64,000 nucleotides of DNA. It comes from Jeotgalibacillus malaysiensis (lineage in GTDB: Bacteria; Bacillota; Bacilli; Bacillales; Jeotgalibacillaceae). Where the stretch lies: the NCBI GenBank assembly GCA_000818095.1, contig CP009416.1, positions 259,501-323,500 on the forward strand, given 5' to 3'. The notes beneath the pieces were generated by a model. The model made no database searches, was not told the DNA's origin, and saw only the letters and a list, made by a program, of their open reading frames with translations. This document shows positions 1 to 8,367 of this stretch, in pieces (the stretch's first letter is position 1; every line of letters starts with the position of its first letter). A program made the translations under genes and the position numbers.

Positions 1-519
1 ATTGCAAAAGTCAGAGAGATGATTCCTGAAATGACTGAGGAGCAGGAAACGCTTCTGAATCGTATGACTGAATTGGAAAGTGAGTCCGAAGCACGCAAGT
101 TTCTGGATGAGTTAAAACATGATTACGTGATCCCGTTTCAAAAATTGTCTAAGAAAAAGGTAGAGAAGCTATTCCCGAAAGCGAAAAAGCTTCAGGTGCC
201 GGATCTGGATACGCTGGACTTTCAGCGGTTATCTTACCTTGGATGGTTTGATACGCGGGCACATAAGCAGTATCTGATCGTAGAGTATCAGGGAAAGTTA
301 AAGGGCATATCAGGCCACTTTGCCAACAGCAACAACAAAGGAATTTGCAGTATTTGTAACCACCTGGGTGAAGTCGCATTGTTTATGACAAAGGTTAAAA
401 GTGGAAAAGAGACCTACACTAGCAGAGGGAACTACATTTGTAAGGATAGTCAGATGTGCAATGAAAATATAACTGATATAAGAAAGTTAGAAGTTTTTCT
501 GGATTACCTTTTTCAGTAG
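1..519 (+). CDS. Elongation factor G-binding protein, FusB/FBP family (5' end outside window)
   Basis: FusB/FBP proteins bind EF-G in the cytoplasm and help release it from stalled ribosomes; plasmid members give fusidic acid resistance. The reading frame is open to base 1 with no stop, so the N-terminus lies outside the window; about 172 of the usual ~210 residues are visible. The C-terminal part carries the family's treble-clef zinc finger: a CSIC pair at visible residues 116-119 and a second pair (C147, C153) around the CKDSQMC segment, followed by a short helical tail. The N-terminal visible part is a charged helical region as expected for the EF-G-contacting half. Chromosomal FBPs are common in Bacillales, so this is probably a housekeeping copy and not evidence of acquired resistance. 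The next gene lies 136 bases downstream. Confidence 0.8.
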   Translation: MAKVREMIPEMTEEQETLLNRMTELESESEARKFLDELKHDYVIPFQKLSKKKVEKLFPKAKKLQVPDLDTLDFQRLSYLGWFDTRAHKQYLIVEYQGKLKGISGHFANSNNKGICSICNHLGEVALFMTKVKSGKETYTSRGNYICKDSQMCNENITDIRKLEVFLDYLFQ

Positions 520-655
520 AAATGACCGCAAATAGAGAGAATTGAGTAAACGCTTTTTGGCTGGTATGAAGACAGTGTTGAACTGGGCTTATGCCAGCCA
601 ATTTTATTATCAGGTTCAGGAACAAATTCAATGATCCTCATAAAGGAGCGATGGT

Positions 656-1165
656 ATGAAAATACGCATAGTTGGCTCTGTTGGCAGCGGAAAGACGACT
701 TTGGCGAGGCGGCTTTCTGATGAATACGGTACGCCATTTACTGAGTTAGATCAGGTTGTATTGGAACGCAATAAAGAAGGGCTGGAGGAGAGGAGGAGAA
801 CGGAAGCGGAAAGGGAATTGGTATTACATGATATTCTTGGCCGCTCTTCATGGATCATTGAAGGTGTGCATTCTGAAGAGTGGACACACAGTACGTTTGA
901 AAAAGCAGATGCTGTTGTATTTTTGGATCCACCGCGTAATGTTCGGAAATAGAGGATTACAAAACGCTTTATCAAACAGCGGCTGAAGCTGGAACCCGTC
1001 CATTATGATCCAACCTGGACAATCTATAGAAAAATGTTCAAATGGGACCGCCACTTCGAAGAAAACGGAAAGCCGAATGTGATTCAGGTTTGTAAGGATT
1101 TTCAATGTCGTCTGATCATGATAAAGAATCAGGCAGATCAAGAACGTTTTATAAAGGAATATTGA
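656..1165 (+). pseudogene. P-loop topology-modulation/adenylate-kinase-like protein (FlaR type), interrupted by in-frame TAG
   Basis: The first 98 codons encode a P-loop NTPase (GSVGSGKTT at residues 7-15, then a DQVV segment and LDPP near residue 92) typical of the small kinase-like proteins annotated DNA topology modulation protein FlaR. A TAG at 950-952 (codon 99) ends this part. The same frame stays open to TGA at 1163-1165 and encodes RITKRFIKQRLKLE and the rest of the family's C-terminus, giving 169 codons in total, close to full family length. The family often has Tyr or a basic residue where the stop falls, so a single substitution explains it. An AAGGAGCG ribosome site precedes the start. 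This is either a nonsense pseudogene or a sequencing error. Confidence 0.75.
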
Positions 1166-1256
1166 GTCTGTGCAGGGGTTCCATCCGACCAAAGCGCTAC
1201 TTGAATTCTTAAAGTGTAATCACTATCCAAGTACCACAAGAAAGGACTCATCTCAT

Positions 1257-2126
1257 ATGACAATAACCAGCATCATCAAACACTTCGGCCTCTCCACACA
1301 ATCCATCAGTGATGTAGCCGATTCGCACAGCTCAACTGTTTATAAGGTGCTGCTTTTAAATGGAGAGACTGTATACATAAAGATTCCGTTCAGTAAATTG
1401 AAGTTTCATTTAGAGATTGAGGCGTATACGATTCTTCATGGGCGTATCTCGGTTCCCCGCTTGCTTGATGTGTGGGAGGGTGACGATGAGACAGTGGGTG
1501 CGCTGCTGCTATCAGAGCTTGAGGGGGATCCGCTTGCGCCAAAGCTTTCGACTTCTCTTGCTTATGAAATAGGTGTCTACCATGCTTCGATGCATGCGAT
1601 TCAGCCGCCTGCTGGTCAGGATTTATTACATATCAAAAATGAATTTCCAAACTGGTCTGAATTTATGGATCGGATGTTTTACGGGTTTGCAGAGGATACA
1701 AAAAAGGTGATTGAGCCATCCCTGTATGAACGGTCTATCCAAAAATATATTGAGCTGAAAAAGGAACTTCCTGCGCCGGATGGTCCTGCGTTCATTCATA
1801 TGGATTTTCGTCCGGCAAATATTCTGGTGAAGGGCGATCAGGTGATGGGGACCATCGATTTTGAAAGCGTCCGTTTTGGGGCAACTGAGATGGACTTCAC
1901 AAAAATCCATCGTGACTTTTTAAGTCTGGATCCGTCTCTAAAGCTGGCGTACGAGAAAGGGTATCGCAGTATCCGCCCGCTGATTGATCTTGATCGTGTG
2001 CTGGAATTCTATCGCTTCACTGATGCTTTTAATAGTATTGGTTGGTGTCAGAGGCGTGGGGTGGAAAAGAACAGGTCCTTTTATGAGAGGAACCTTGGCA
2101 TATTGAAGGTTGAGTTAGGCGTTTAG
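1257..2126 (+). CDS. Aminoglycoside phosphotransferase (APH)-fold kinase
   Basis: A 289-residue APH/choline-kinase-type phosphotransferase. The ATP-binding Lys/N-lobe lies in the first 90 residues. The catalytic loop is HMDFRPAN at about residues 181-188 (H-x-D-x4-N) and the metal-binding DFE is at about 201-203. APH-fold enzymes phosphorylate small-molecule hydroxyls; the substrate cannot be told from sequence and antibiotic resistance should not be assumed. The ATG at 1257 is chosen over in-frame upstream codons because AGAAAGGA lies 8 bases before it. The open frame extends back to 1170 without an upstream ribosome site. Confidence 0.75.
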   Translation: MTITSIIKHFGLSTQSISDVADSHSSTVYKVLLLNGETVYIKIPFSKLKFHLEIEAYTILHGRISVPRLLDVWEGDDETVGALLLSELEGDPLAPKLSTSLAYEIGVYHASMHAIQPPAGQDLLHIKNEFPNWSEFMDRMFYGFAEDTKKVIEPSLYERSIQKYIELKKELPAPDGPAFIHMDFRPANILVKGDQVMGTIDFESVRFGATEMDFTKIHRDFLSLDPSLKLAYEKGYRSIRPLIDLDRVLEFYRFTDAFNSIGWCQRRGVEKNRSFYERNLGILKVELGV

Positions 2127-2173
2127 CACTTAATAAAACATCTGAATAAGAGGAGTAAGACTGGAGGATTCGT

Positions 2174-2374
2174 ATGATTGAAAAAGTTACATTCGCTGCA
2201 AGCACAAAAGGTAAAGAGGCGGAAATTCATCAGTCCTTTTCAATTGCGGAGTTAAATCTTGAAGAGGGGCTGAGCGAGGAAGCAATTGAAGAAAAGATAC
2301 AGGAGCTTTTTAAACGGTGGGTGCTGGACTCAATTTCTTTTTCGATTACAGTTGATCGTTCGAAAGATGAGTGA
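2174..2374 (+). CDS. Small acidic hypothetical protein
   Basis: 66 residues, unrecognised. It is Glu-rich, with a predicted alpha segment (LEEGLSEEAIEEKIQELF) in the middle and short beta-like stretches at either end. No Cys, signal peptide or membrane segment is visible. A good CTGGAGG ribosome site lies 7 bases before the ATG. It sits between the APH-type kinase and two small membrane-protein genes on the same strand, spaced 35-47 bases, so co-transcription is possible. Confidence 0.55.
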   Translation: MIEKVTFAASTKGKEAEIHQSFSIAELNLEEGLSEEAIEEKIQELFKRWVLDSISFSITVDRSKDE

Positions 2375-2409
2375 AGTGATGACCCTTTAAAAGAGAAAGG
2401 AAGAGCGCA

Positions 2410-2622
2410 ATGATGAAAAGGTTAGATCAATCACGATGGAAGCTTAGTCTGGCAGGCTTTACTACATTTATTTTAGCTACGATTATTTACTCAATCATAG
2501 GTCCTAATATACCAGGAATTCTTGGCTTTTTGACAGCTGCAATCGTATTATTCATTTTTAATGTTATGTATGTTTTATACACAAACAAGAAATCCGGTGG
2601 ACAAAAAGCAAACGTGGAGTAA
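2410..2622 (+). CDS. Small membrane protein, two transmembrane segments
   Basis: 70 residues, unrecognised. A basic N-terminus (MMKRLDQSRWK) is followed by two hydrophobic segments at about residues 14-34 and 37-58 and a Lys-rich tail (NKKSGGQK), consistent with both ends in the cytoplasm. AAAGGAAGAG precedes tandem ATG codons at 2410 and 2413; the first is used here. No function can be assigned. Confidence 0.5.
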   Translation: MMKRLDQSRWKLSLAGFTTFILATIIYSIIGPNIPGILGFLTAAIVLFIFNVMYVLYTNKKSGGQKANVE

Positions 2623-2733
2623 ATGCCGGGCACTCTGTTTACTATTTAAACCTGTTCAAAGTCGAACCATCCAATGATTTTACGAAACTTTTATTCATAA
2701 CGCCCCGTATACGTAACAAAGGGAGTGGGAGTT

Positions 2734-2963
2734 TTGAAAAGTATCTCGTATTCATTTTGAGTTTAGTTGTGTTATATGCGGGTTTTCAAATCATATCCGG
2801 TCATATATTAACAGCTCTTTATACGCCTGATCCAGTCATTACAAGTCAAAGCACAGGAGAAACACCTGTATTCTACTTCTCTCCGGACATTCAACTGATA
2901 GGAGTACTTGTCATCGCAACACTGGCTTATCTTTTCTCTCAAAAGCTGGTCAAAAACGCATGA
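2734..2963 (+). pseudogene. Small membrane protein with start-proximal one-base frameshift
   Basis: A strong ribosome site (AAAGGGAGTGG) precedes TTG at 2734, but that frame stops after eight codons. Adding one A to the A-run at 2737-2740 would read MKKYLVFILSLVVLYAG and join the open frame that runs to 2963, giving a 76-residue protein with N- and C-terminal membrane segments. As it stands, only a start at TTG 2757 without a ribosome site is available. I read this as a one-base deletion in a homopolymer that separates the start from its gene; a sequencing error would look identical. Confidence 0.6.
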
Positions 2964-2970
2964 AATGAGT

Positions 2971-3003
2971 AGAGCCATGCATCAGCACGGCTCTTGTTTT
3001 TTT
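2971..3003 (+). terminator. Rho-independent terminator
   Basis: AGAGCC and GGCTCT arms around a 12-base loop are followed by TTGTTTTTTT. It ends the plus-strand cluster of small genes and abuts the 3' end of the convergent Ltp-repeat gene. Confidence 0.75.
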
Positions 3004-3017
3004 AATCAGATGTGTTC

Positions 3018-4025
3018 TCAAAGCCCCACCATATCCACCGCATTAGTAGCATCCTCGACACTGAACCCCTCAAATATTAACTGATCAATCAGACCGGACC
3101 TTGAAAAAGAGGTGAAATCAAGGTAACTCTCAGCTGATTTTACTGCCTGTTCACTCCAGTCAACGCTGATGTTTTCAACTGCATAAGTCGCATCCTCTGT
3201 ACTAAAGCCTTCAAATTCAAGCTGATCAATTAACCCACTCTTTGAAAAAGCGGTATAATCCAAATAACTTTCAGCAGATTTAACCGCCTGCTCTGTCCAG
3301 TTAACGCTGATATTTTCAACTGCAAAAGTGGCGTCTTCAGTGCTGAATCCTTCAAACTCAAGCTGATCAACGAGTCCGCTTTTCGAAAATGCGGTAAAGC
3401 TCAGATAGCTTTCGGCTGTTTGTACGGCTTGCTGCTGAGACATTGTGCCGGCAGCTGCTTCGGCTTCTTCAGCGGCCAGCCTCTCAGCTTCTTCTTCAGC
3501 CTCAGCCTCTTCGGCAGCTATTCTTTCAGCCTCTTCTTCGGCTTCCCGTTCAGCTTCCTCAGCAGCCAGTCGCTCTGATTCTTCTTCGGCTTCACGTTCC
3601 GCTTCCTCAGCGGCCAGTCTTTCAGCTTCCTCTTCAGCCTCGCGCTCTGCTTCTTCAGCCGCTAACTTCTCCGCTTCCTCTTCGGCTTCCTGTTCTTCCT
3701 CTTCAGCCACAACCCTTTCCGCTTCTTCCTCTGCTTCGCGCTCAGCTTCCTCCTCAGCCAGACGTTCAGCCTCTTCTTCCTCCGCCTGTGCAGCGGCCGC
3801 ATCCGCTTCAGCTTCCTCAACGCCTGCGATATCCTGCTCTGCCGGCTCCGCTGTGACACCTATCATAATAAAGAATGTGACCATTGAAGCCCCGAAGTAC
3901 ATCATCACTCTTTTCCTGCTTCTCTTACCTTCAGGCACCCACCTTAATACAAAATCAGGCTTAACCAATCCCACAAAAAGTGCAAATGCCGCTACGACAA
4001 AAAGCAATAAAAAAAAGACCGCCAT
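3018..4025 (-). CDS. Membrane-anchored protein with Ala/Glu coiled coil and three Ltp-type repeats
   Basis: 335 residues. Two N-terminal hydrophobic segments (about residues 3-22 and 41-58) are followed by roughly 130 residues built almost only from A, E, R and L in an EEAERLAAEEAE-type pattern, a long charged helix. Three tandem C-terminal repeats of 47 residues each carry the AESYL..FSKSGLIDQLEFEGFS signature of the Ltp (host cell surface-exposed lipoprotein) family. Streptococcal prophage Ltp lipoproteins block phage DNA injection; Ltp-type repeats are also widespread in chromosomal proteins of unknown role. The ATG at 4025 follows an AAAGGAGG site; the upstream in-frame ATG at 4079 does not. 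There is no lipobox, so anchoring is by membrane helices. The gene is convergent with the cluster before it. Confidence 0.75.
   Translation of the reverse strand: MAVFFLLLFVVAAFALFVGLVKPDFVLRWVPEGKRSRKRVMMYFGASMVTFFIMIGVTAEPAEQDIAGVEEAEADAAAAQAEEEEAERLAEEEAEREAEEEAERVVAEEEEQEAEEEAEKLAAEEAEREAEEEAERLAAEEAEREAEEESERLAAEEAEREAEEEAERIAAEEAEAEEEAERLAAEEAEAAAGTMSQQQAVQTAESYLSFTAFSKSGLVDQLEFEGFSTEDATFAVENISVNWTEQAVKSAESYLDYTAFSKSGLIDQLEFEGFSTEDATYAVENISVDWSEQAVKSAESYLDFTSFSRSGLIDQLIFEGFSVEDATNAVDMVGL
3021..3437 (-). repeat. Three tandem 141-bp coding repeats (Ltp repeats)
   Basis: Three successive units at 3297-3437, 3156-3296 and 3021-3155 encode near-identical 45-47 residue blocks. The first two differ at few positions; the third is most diverged (LIFEGFSVEDATNAV) and is shorter at its end. 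Clean unit length suggests expansion by recombination within the gene. Confidence 0.85.
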
Positions 4026-4348
4026 ATGAAATCCTCCTTTGATGTGTAATGAGATCACTTCGCTTTGAAGCTCATGCACTGATCATAAAGCTGAACGTGA
4101 CAGCTAAGAGAATATTCATTTGGTGATCCTGATTTTACCCGCTGCTATGTAACTATATTAACTGAATATTTAGATTTATTTACAGTATAATAAGATAAGT
4201 CTTTGAACACAAGTAAATTATAGATATTACCATAAGTAAAATTCATTTGAATTGTTAAACTTGAGAGGTATGAGAAGAATAAGGAATCTTCCTTCGCTTT
4301 TATAAAGTATCAAACAGGGTACGTGGATAAAAAAGGGAGTTTTTTAGT
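4026..4348. other. Intergenic region between divergent genes
   Basis: About 320 AT-rich bases separate the minus-strand Ltp-repeat gene from the plus-strand lipoprotein gene. I see the Ltp gene's AAAGGAGG site at its left edge and AAAAGGGAG at its right edge, but no convincing promoter pair, hairpin or small gene. Confidence 0.4.
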
Positions 4349-5250
4349 TTGTATAAAATCATTAAAATAGCCGGGGTAGCATTTATTGCTTTACTGCTTG
4401 CGAGCTGTCAAAACAATGAAAATGAAGCAACAGAGCAGGACATGCAGCCAGCTGATGAAGATACTCAGCAGGAAGAAAGCTCAATAGATCAACAAGAAAC
4501 AGAAAACGACCCGTTAGAAAAGGAAGAAGAGGAGTCTGAAGCTGATAGTGGATCAGACTCTTATGAAGAAACCGAGGCGTCTCCTGACTATTTCATTGAT
4601 ACATATATTTATAGCGGAGAGACTGAGTTTTTTACAGCGTTTACGATTAACCGTGAAGAAGATCAAAGCACTTCGCCTGAAGAAAGACTGAAGAAGTCTC
4701 TTGTTGAAAATGATCCTTCTGAACAGGGAATTCTGCGTTCTTTTACTGAAATGATGGTTGAGTGGCCACGGCTTCAGGTGCATTTTACTGAAGAAGGGAA
4801 TCAGCTATCTACTACCACTGCGCAATCAAATTTTTTTACGATTCGATGACGGGCATTAGTGGTTTATACGGAATTGAGGAAGTGTCATTTTTGAATCCGA
4901 ATGGGGAGGAAGACATTATTGTAGCTGAAAGTCCGATTGATCAGCCGATCCTGATTGAAAAGGAAAGAGGACTCACGCGTGGCTATTACACCATTTACGA
5001 TGAAGATTCAGAGCAGACTTTTTTCCTGCCGGGCGGGGTGTTAGAGGAGCAGGTTGAAAATGAAAGTGGAGAACCTTTAACTTTTCCGGAAACGATCGAC
5101 GCAATGGGTTCCGTGAAAAGTGAGGATGGCGTTGCGACGGTTCAATATACGATGGATGAGGAACTTGTCACTGAGTTTGACCAGATCGTATTTGAAAACG
5201 CCATTCAGCTTGCCGCGCTGGACTTTCATGCTGCAGAAGTGCATTTGTAA
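4349..5250 (+). pseudogene. Lipoprotein, possibly GerMN-like, split by a -1 shift at a T7 run
   Basis: TTG 4349 follows AAAAGGGAG. The first part encodes a lipoprotein signal (LLLASC, Cys near residue 20), an acidic linker rich in E, D, Q and S to about residue 85, then a folded domain. It stops at TGA 4847-4849 after SNFFTIR. The -1 frame, opening right at the T7 run 4831-4837, continues FYDSMTGISGLYGIEEV and runs to 5250, so the two parts together would be about 300 residues. The segment spanning the break (FTEEGNQLS...SLVENDPS and FYDSM) resembles GerMN-type domains of Bacillus lipoproteins, which I hold as a weak guess. A missing T is the simplest explanation; slippage on the T7 run is the alternative. 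Confidence 0.65.
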
Positions 5251-5441
5251 AATGATACTTTGCAGGTAAGTACGGTTTATCCGTTAGTCGGATACTAATA
5301 AGTTTTGTTTTGCCCTGTTTTGAATACAATCATTATTTTGCTTAAAAATATCAATAAAGCCATTAAATAATAAGCGATATGACTTATAATGGTAATACAG
5401 GAATGACAGAATCTTTATAATCAATCGAAAAGAGGAGCCAC

Positions 5442-5720
5442 ATGACCAGAGAAAAGTTAAACGGTTTAATCATTTTTAGTATTGCGATCACTGTTATTGG
5501 ATTGATTTTGCTGTTTTTCAGCGTAAGTTTTGGAACTTCGCTTGGTGAGAATTGGTTATTTCAAAGAGGCGGAGCAGACACTGCCATGTACCACCTTGTC
5601 ATAGAAAGTTATATTCAGAATTTCCTTGTTGCAGGAGGAGTGCTTTTTGGTATCGGCCTCGTCACGACAATATTCTCTTATTACAAGCTACTAAGTACTA
5701 CAGAGTCCTTAATCAAATAG
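5442..5720 (+). CDS. Two-TM membrane protein
   Basis: 92 residues, unrecognised. Hydrophobic segments lie at about residues 9-29 and 60-82, separated by a region with a GTSLGENWLFQRGGADTAMYH stretch of mixed polarity that probably faces outside. AAGAGGAG precedes the ATG by 7 bases. A factor-independent terminator follows within 10 bases, so it looks monocistronic. Confidence 0.55.
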   Translation: MTREKLNGLIIFSIAITVIGLILLFFSVSFGTSLGENWLFQRGGADTAMYHLVIESYIQNFLVAGGVLFGIGLVTTIFSYYKLLSTTESLIK

Positions 5721-5729
5721 TCATCTCAC

Positions 5730-5768
5730 AAAAGTCGATTTCTCAACACCAGGGGAAATCGACTTTTT
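5730..5768 (+). terminator. Rho-independent terminator
   Basis: Perfect 12-bp stem AAAAGTCGATTT / AAATCGACTTTT with a 14-base loop and trailing T's. It ends the 5442-5720 gene and works structurally in either direction. Confidence 0.8.
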
Positions 5769-5813
5769 AATTTATCTTTATCAAAATCACTTTCAATAAA
5801 TGTAAAATACCAT

Positions 5814-5872
5814 TTGACTATTCAGTTCAACTGTATTAAAGTGTTTATTAAGTTGAACTATATAGTCGAACT
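5814..5872 (+). promoter_or_regulatory. Candidate PadR operator/promoter region
   Basis: Upstream of the PadR gene is a dyad at 5851-5872 with a perfect ACTATATAGT centre flanked by AGTT and AACT. A related half-site (ATTCAGTTCAACT) lies at 5820-5832. TTGACT at 5814 could be a -35 element. The placement just before a PadR gene suggests autoregulation, which is inference; PadR proteins often bind dyads of this type. Confidence 0.5.
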
Positions 5873-5889
5873 GAATAAAGGATGAGAGC

Positions 5890-6207
5890 ATGAAGCATAA
5901 ATTATTACCGTTATCTGAAACGATGCATTACATTTTGCTGGCGCTGCGTGAACCGCGTCATGGTTATGCTGTGATGCAGGAGATTGAAAAGATGAGTCAT
6001 GGAGATGTGATTTTAGCGGCGGGTACGCTGTACGGTGCGATCGAAAATCTGAATAAGCACGGCTGGATTGAACCGGTTGGAAGTGAGGGCAGGAGAAGAA
6101 TTTATCAAATCACTGAAGAGGGAAATACTGTTTTACAAGCTGAACAGGAGAGACTTTTGCATATCATATCTTTGTATGAGGGAAGTGAAGTAAATGAAAA
6201 AATTTAA
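5890..6207 (+). CDS. PadR family transcriptional regulator
   Basis: 105 residues, the compact PadR winged-helix type. The N-terminal LSETMHYILLALREPRHGYAV segment and the GTLYGAIENLNKHGWIE recognition-helix region are typical, with a wing at EGRRRIYQIT and a short C-terminal dimerisation helix. PadR regulators repress neighbouring stress or drug-response genes. The next gene starts inside this one (14-base overlap), a DUF2812 membrane protein, which is the usual partner of such PadR genes. A dyad lies immediately upstream and suggests autorepression. Confidence 0.9.
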   Translation: MKHKLLPLSETMHYILLALREPRHGYAVMQEIEKMSHGDVILAAGTLYGAIENLNKHGWIEPVGSEGRRRIYQITEEGNTVLQAEQERLLHIISLYEGSEVNEKI

Positions 6208-6760
6208 AATCTTTTTTGATGTGGAGAAAGAAGAACAGTGGCTGAATGAGCAGCTGCAAAAGGGCTATCGTTGCACGAAGATAAGCTCATCAGGGTTCTA
6301 CACTTTTGAAAAAACGGACAGGAATTATGTCATCCGGATTGATTATCAGGATCGTTTGTCTAAGCAAAAGCTTGAGGAATACAAAGCAACTTATGAGGAT
6401 TTCGGGTGGAGTTATATGAACGGATCCTGGATGAGTGGCATCAGGTACTGGCAAAAAGAAGCTGATGGTCAAAATGAAATATTCTCTGATCGCGAGTCCA
6501 CGGGAAGTTATTATCAACGGTTAATGACCTATTCTTTTTGGCTTGGGACAATGTGTCTGGTGTTTTCATTCCTGCTTTACAGTGATTCGGGATTATATCA
6601 TGAGAGACTTTGGAGCATGGAAGGGTCATTATTCTGGAAAGCCTTATTATTTGAAACACCATTTGTTCTTTTGAAGCTGCTGCCTTTGATTTTAGTTGTG
6701 TTGTTTAGTGTGAGTTATTATAAATCGTATAAGAAGTATTCGGTTTTAAAAGAGCAATAA
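6194..6760 (+). CDS. DUF2812 domain membrane protein
   Basis: 188 residues. The N-terminal soluble domain (FFDVEKEEQWLNEQLQKGY, YTFEK, VIRIDYQ, and a W.YMNGSWM motif to about residue 90) is the DUF2812 pattern. Two transmembrane segments follow at about residues 112-130 and 150-175 with a Lys-rich tail. DUF2812 proteins are nearly always encoded with a PadR regulator; some members act in peptide-antibiotic or envelope stress responses, but the biochemical role is unknown. It overlaps the padR stop region by 14 bases, so the two are translationally linked. Confidence 0.8.
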   Translation: MKKFKIFFDVEKEEQWLNEQLQKGYRCTKISSSGFYTFEKTDRNYVIRIDYQDRLSKQKLEEYKATYEDFGWSYMNGSWMSGIRYWQKEADGQNEIFSDRESTGSYYQRLMTYSFWLGTMCLVFSFLLYSDSGLYHERLWSMEGSLFWKALLFETPFVLLKLLPLILVVLFSVSYYKSYKKYSVLKEQ

Positions 6761-6810
6761 TCCAAGTGCTTGTTTTGATATGAAAACATACTTGAAAGGA
6801 AGATCACACA

Positions 6811-7245
6811 ATGGAAAATACGTCGTTTTCTATCAGTATCAATACTTCAAGAGAGCAAGTATGGAATACGCTCTGGCATGATAAAACATTCCAGGACTGG
6901 GCAAGTATTATTGATGAAGGTACGTACAAAAAAGGTGATTTAAAAGAGGGAAGTGAAATGGAATTCATTTCATCAGTCAATGGCTATGGTGTGACAAGTA
7001 AGGTTGAGACACTTCGCCCTCAGGAGTATGTGTTATTCAGACATCGCGCTGACACGCAGGATAGCGGTCAGCAGGCGCGTGATGATGAGTGGACTGGCGG
7101 AAGTGAAAGCTATACGCTGACGGAGCAGGGTGACGGGACACTGTTAGTTCTTACAATGGATATTCCAAGAGAACAGGAAGAAACGTTTGCTGAGCGGGTT
7201 CCGAAGGCTTTGGAGCGGATTAAGTGGCTCTCAGAAAATGCATAG
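6811..7245 (+). CDS. SRPBCC (START/AHSA1-like) domain protein
   Basis: 144 residues forming a single SRPBCC helix-grip domain. It shows the opening SFSISINTSREQVWNTLW strand-helix, a central EYVLFRHR strand, and the closing helix ERVPKALERIKWLSE. Members bind hydrophobic ligands or act as Aha1-like co-chaperones; the ligand here is unknown. AAAGGAAG lies 8 bases before the ATG. It is spaced 50 bases from the DUF2812 gene and could share its transcript. Confidence 0.8.
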   Translation: MENTSFSISINTSREQVWNTLWHDKTFQDWASIIDEGTYKKGDLKEGSEMEFISSVNGYGVTSKVETLRPQEYVLFRHRADTQDSGQQARDDEWTGGSESYTLTEQGDGTLLVLTMDIPREQEETFAERVPKALERIKWLSENA

Positions 7246-7338
7246 AGCAAGCATTAATTCGACCTGAGAAAAGGAAATGGATTTCATTCAGACTTATAAT
7301 GATGAAAATGTTAAAACCAAGTGAAGCAGGTGAAACGG

Positions 7339-7515
7339 ATGACTGTCATCCCGTTTTTAATTAACATTGCTGTAAGTCTATTTATGATTGCCACTGGCTA
7401 TTATGCCTGGCACAAATCAAAAGCGAATAAGAGATACTTTGTGGTTTCCATTATCTTAATGGTCACTGGAATTATTGCTATGTTAGTGAATGGCGTCACA
7501 GCCATAGTAGTGTAG
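7339..7515 (+). CDS. Small two-TM membrane protein
   Basis: 58 residues, unrecognised. Two hydrophobic helices (about 3-22 and 32-56) flank a basic turn WHKSKANKRY, giving a hairpin with cytoplasmic loop. GCAGGTG is placed 6 bases before ATG 7339; GTG 7321 in the same frame has no ribosome site. No terminator separates it from the following gene. Confidence 0.5.
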   Translation: MTVIPFLINIAVSLFMIATGYYAWHKSKANKRYFVVSIILMVTGIIAMLVNGVTAIVV

Positions 7516-7543
7516 CTGCTATATCAAATGGAGGAAGATATCA

Positions 7544-7891
7544 ATGAACTGTTGTTGTGAGGATGGAAAAATACGCGCTTTAAAATTAGAAGGTGACGTT
7601 GGAGCAGATCCGGTCTGGTGTCATCAATGCGGATGTAATCTGGATATAGAAGAAGTGCCAATTTCGAATGAACTGAAGCAGACGTTAATCTTATGGGCAG
7701 GAAAATATGGTGAATGGATAGATTGGGATAAAGACTGCTTGATTGATAACGGGATTGAATTAGAAGAACGATTTAACCAGGCTGGATACACCCTGTTGCA
7801 GCAGCTGAAGCAGGAGATTGGGGAAGTGTATAGTATTACATACAGCGCATCTTCAAGTGCCAGGCATTATGCCAGGAAATACAAGGGTTAA
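7544..7891 (+). CDS. Hypothetical protein with N-terminal Cys cluster
   Basis: 115 residues, unrecognised. The N-terminus contains CCCED (residues 3-5) and a WCHQCGC knuckle (about 26-31), plausible metal ligands. The rest is a mixed fold ending in a Ser/Arg-rich tail. The first of five closely spaced plus-strand genes (spacing 31, 16, 20 and 36 bases) that encode small cytosolic proteins of no obvious function. Confidence 0.6.
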   Translation: MNCCCEDGKIRALKLEGDVGADPVWCHQCGCNLDIEEVPISNELKQTLILWAGKYGEWIDWDKDCLIDNGIELEERFNQAGYTLLQQLKQEIGEVYSITYSASSSARHYARKYKG

Positions 7892-7922
7892 TTATACGAA
7901 AGGTGAAAGCAGAGGTGCTTGA

Positions 7923-8351
7923 GTGATGCCCAAATTACATATGAAGTTTGAATTAGATCAAACAAACCAGATAGAACCAAAGCTGCTGAAGAAAAGAAAT
8001 GGCAAACTCCTCGTTGATATACAAGGCAGGTTAGATATTTTCGTAAATGATCGGTGTTTCTTCTCTGAACCTTCCCTTGCTCTGCTTGAGTTCGGGGTGG
8101 CTTTAAAGAGGTGGAACCGGGAAGATCATTTTCGTTATTTTACAATGGAGCATGATGAGCGGGAAGGTCCTATTTTGGCGTTCATTGAAAAAGAAGCATG
8201 CAGATGGTCTTTATTCTCAATCTGGCAGGAATGTGACGCTCATGAACCATTGACCTTTGAGGTGGTCAGCGGCGCTGTTGATACTTTTCTGCTGGAATTA
8301 GACAAAGATCTGATCAACAACTACGGAATTAAAATAGATGATTTTATATAA
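7923..8351 (+). CDS. Hypothetical cytosolic protein
   Basis: 142 residues, not firmly recognised. Pattern of alternating beta strands (KLLVDIQGRLDIFVNDRCFF) followed by helices, with no signal or membrane segment. Starts at GTG 7923 or ATG 7926. General look is that of single-domain immunity-type or DUF7878-like proteins of Bacillus, which is a low-confidence guess. Part of the 7544-10217 run. Confidence 0.6.
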   Translation: MMPKLHMKFELDQTNQIEPKLLKKRNGKLLVDIQGRLDIFVNDRCFFSEPSLALLEFGVALKRWNREDHFRYFTMEHDEREGPILAFIEKEACRWSLFSIWQECDAHEPLTFEVVSGAVDTFLLELDKDLINNYGIKIDDFI

Positions 8352-8367
8352 AGCGGGAGATCAATAA

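Noticed and set aside
1257-2126. Calling the APH-fold gene an antibiotic resistance gene
   Set aside because: Only the fold is supported; no mobile context and no specific resistance-family match visible.
3443-4029. Long plus-strand open frames opposite the Ltp-repeat gene
   Set aside because: They mirror the A/E/R-rich codon repeats of the minus-strand gene and read Ser/Ala or Leu/Pro runs; no ribosome site.
7279-7323. 15-codon frame at ATG 7279
   Set aside because: Its AAAGGA site is directly adjacent to the ATG and no homologous pattern is seen.
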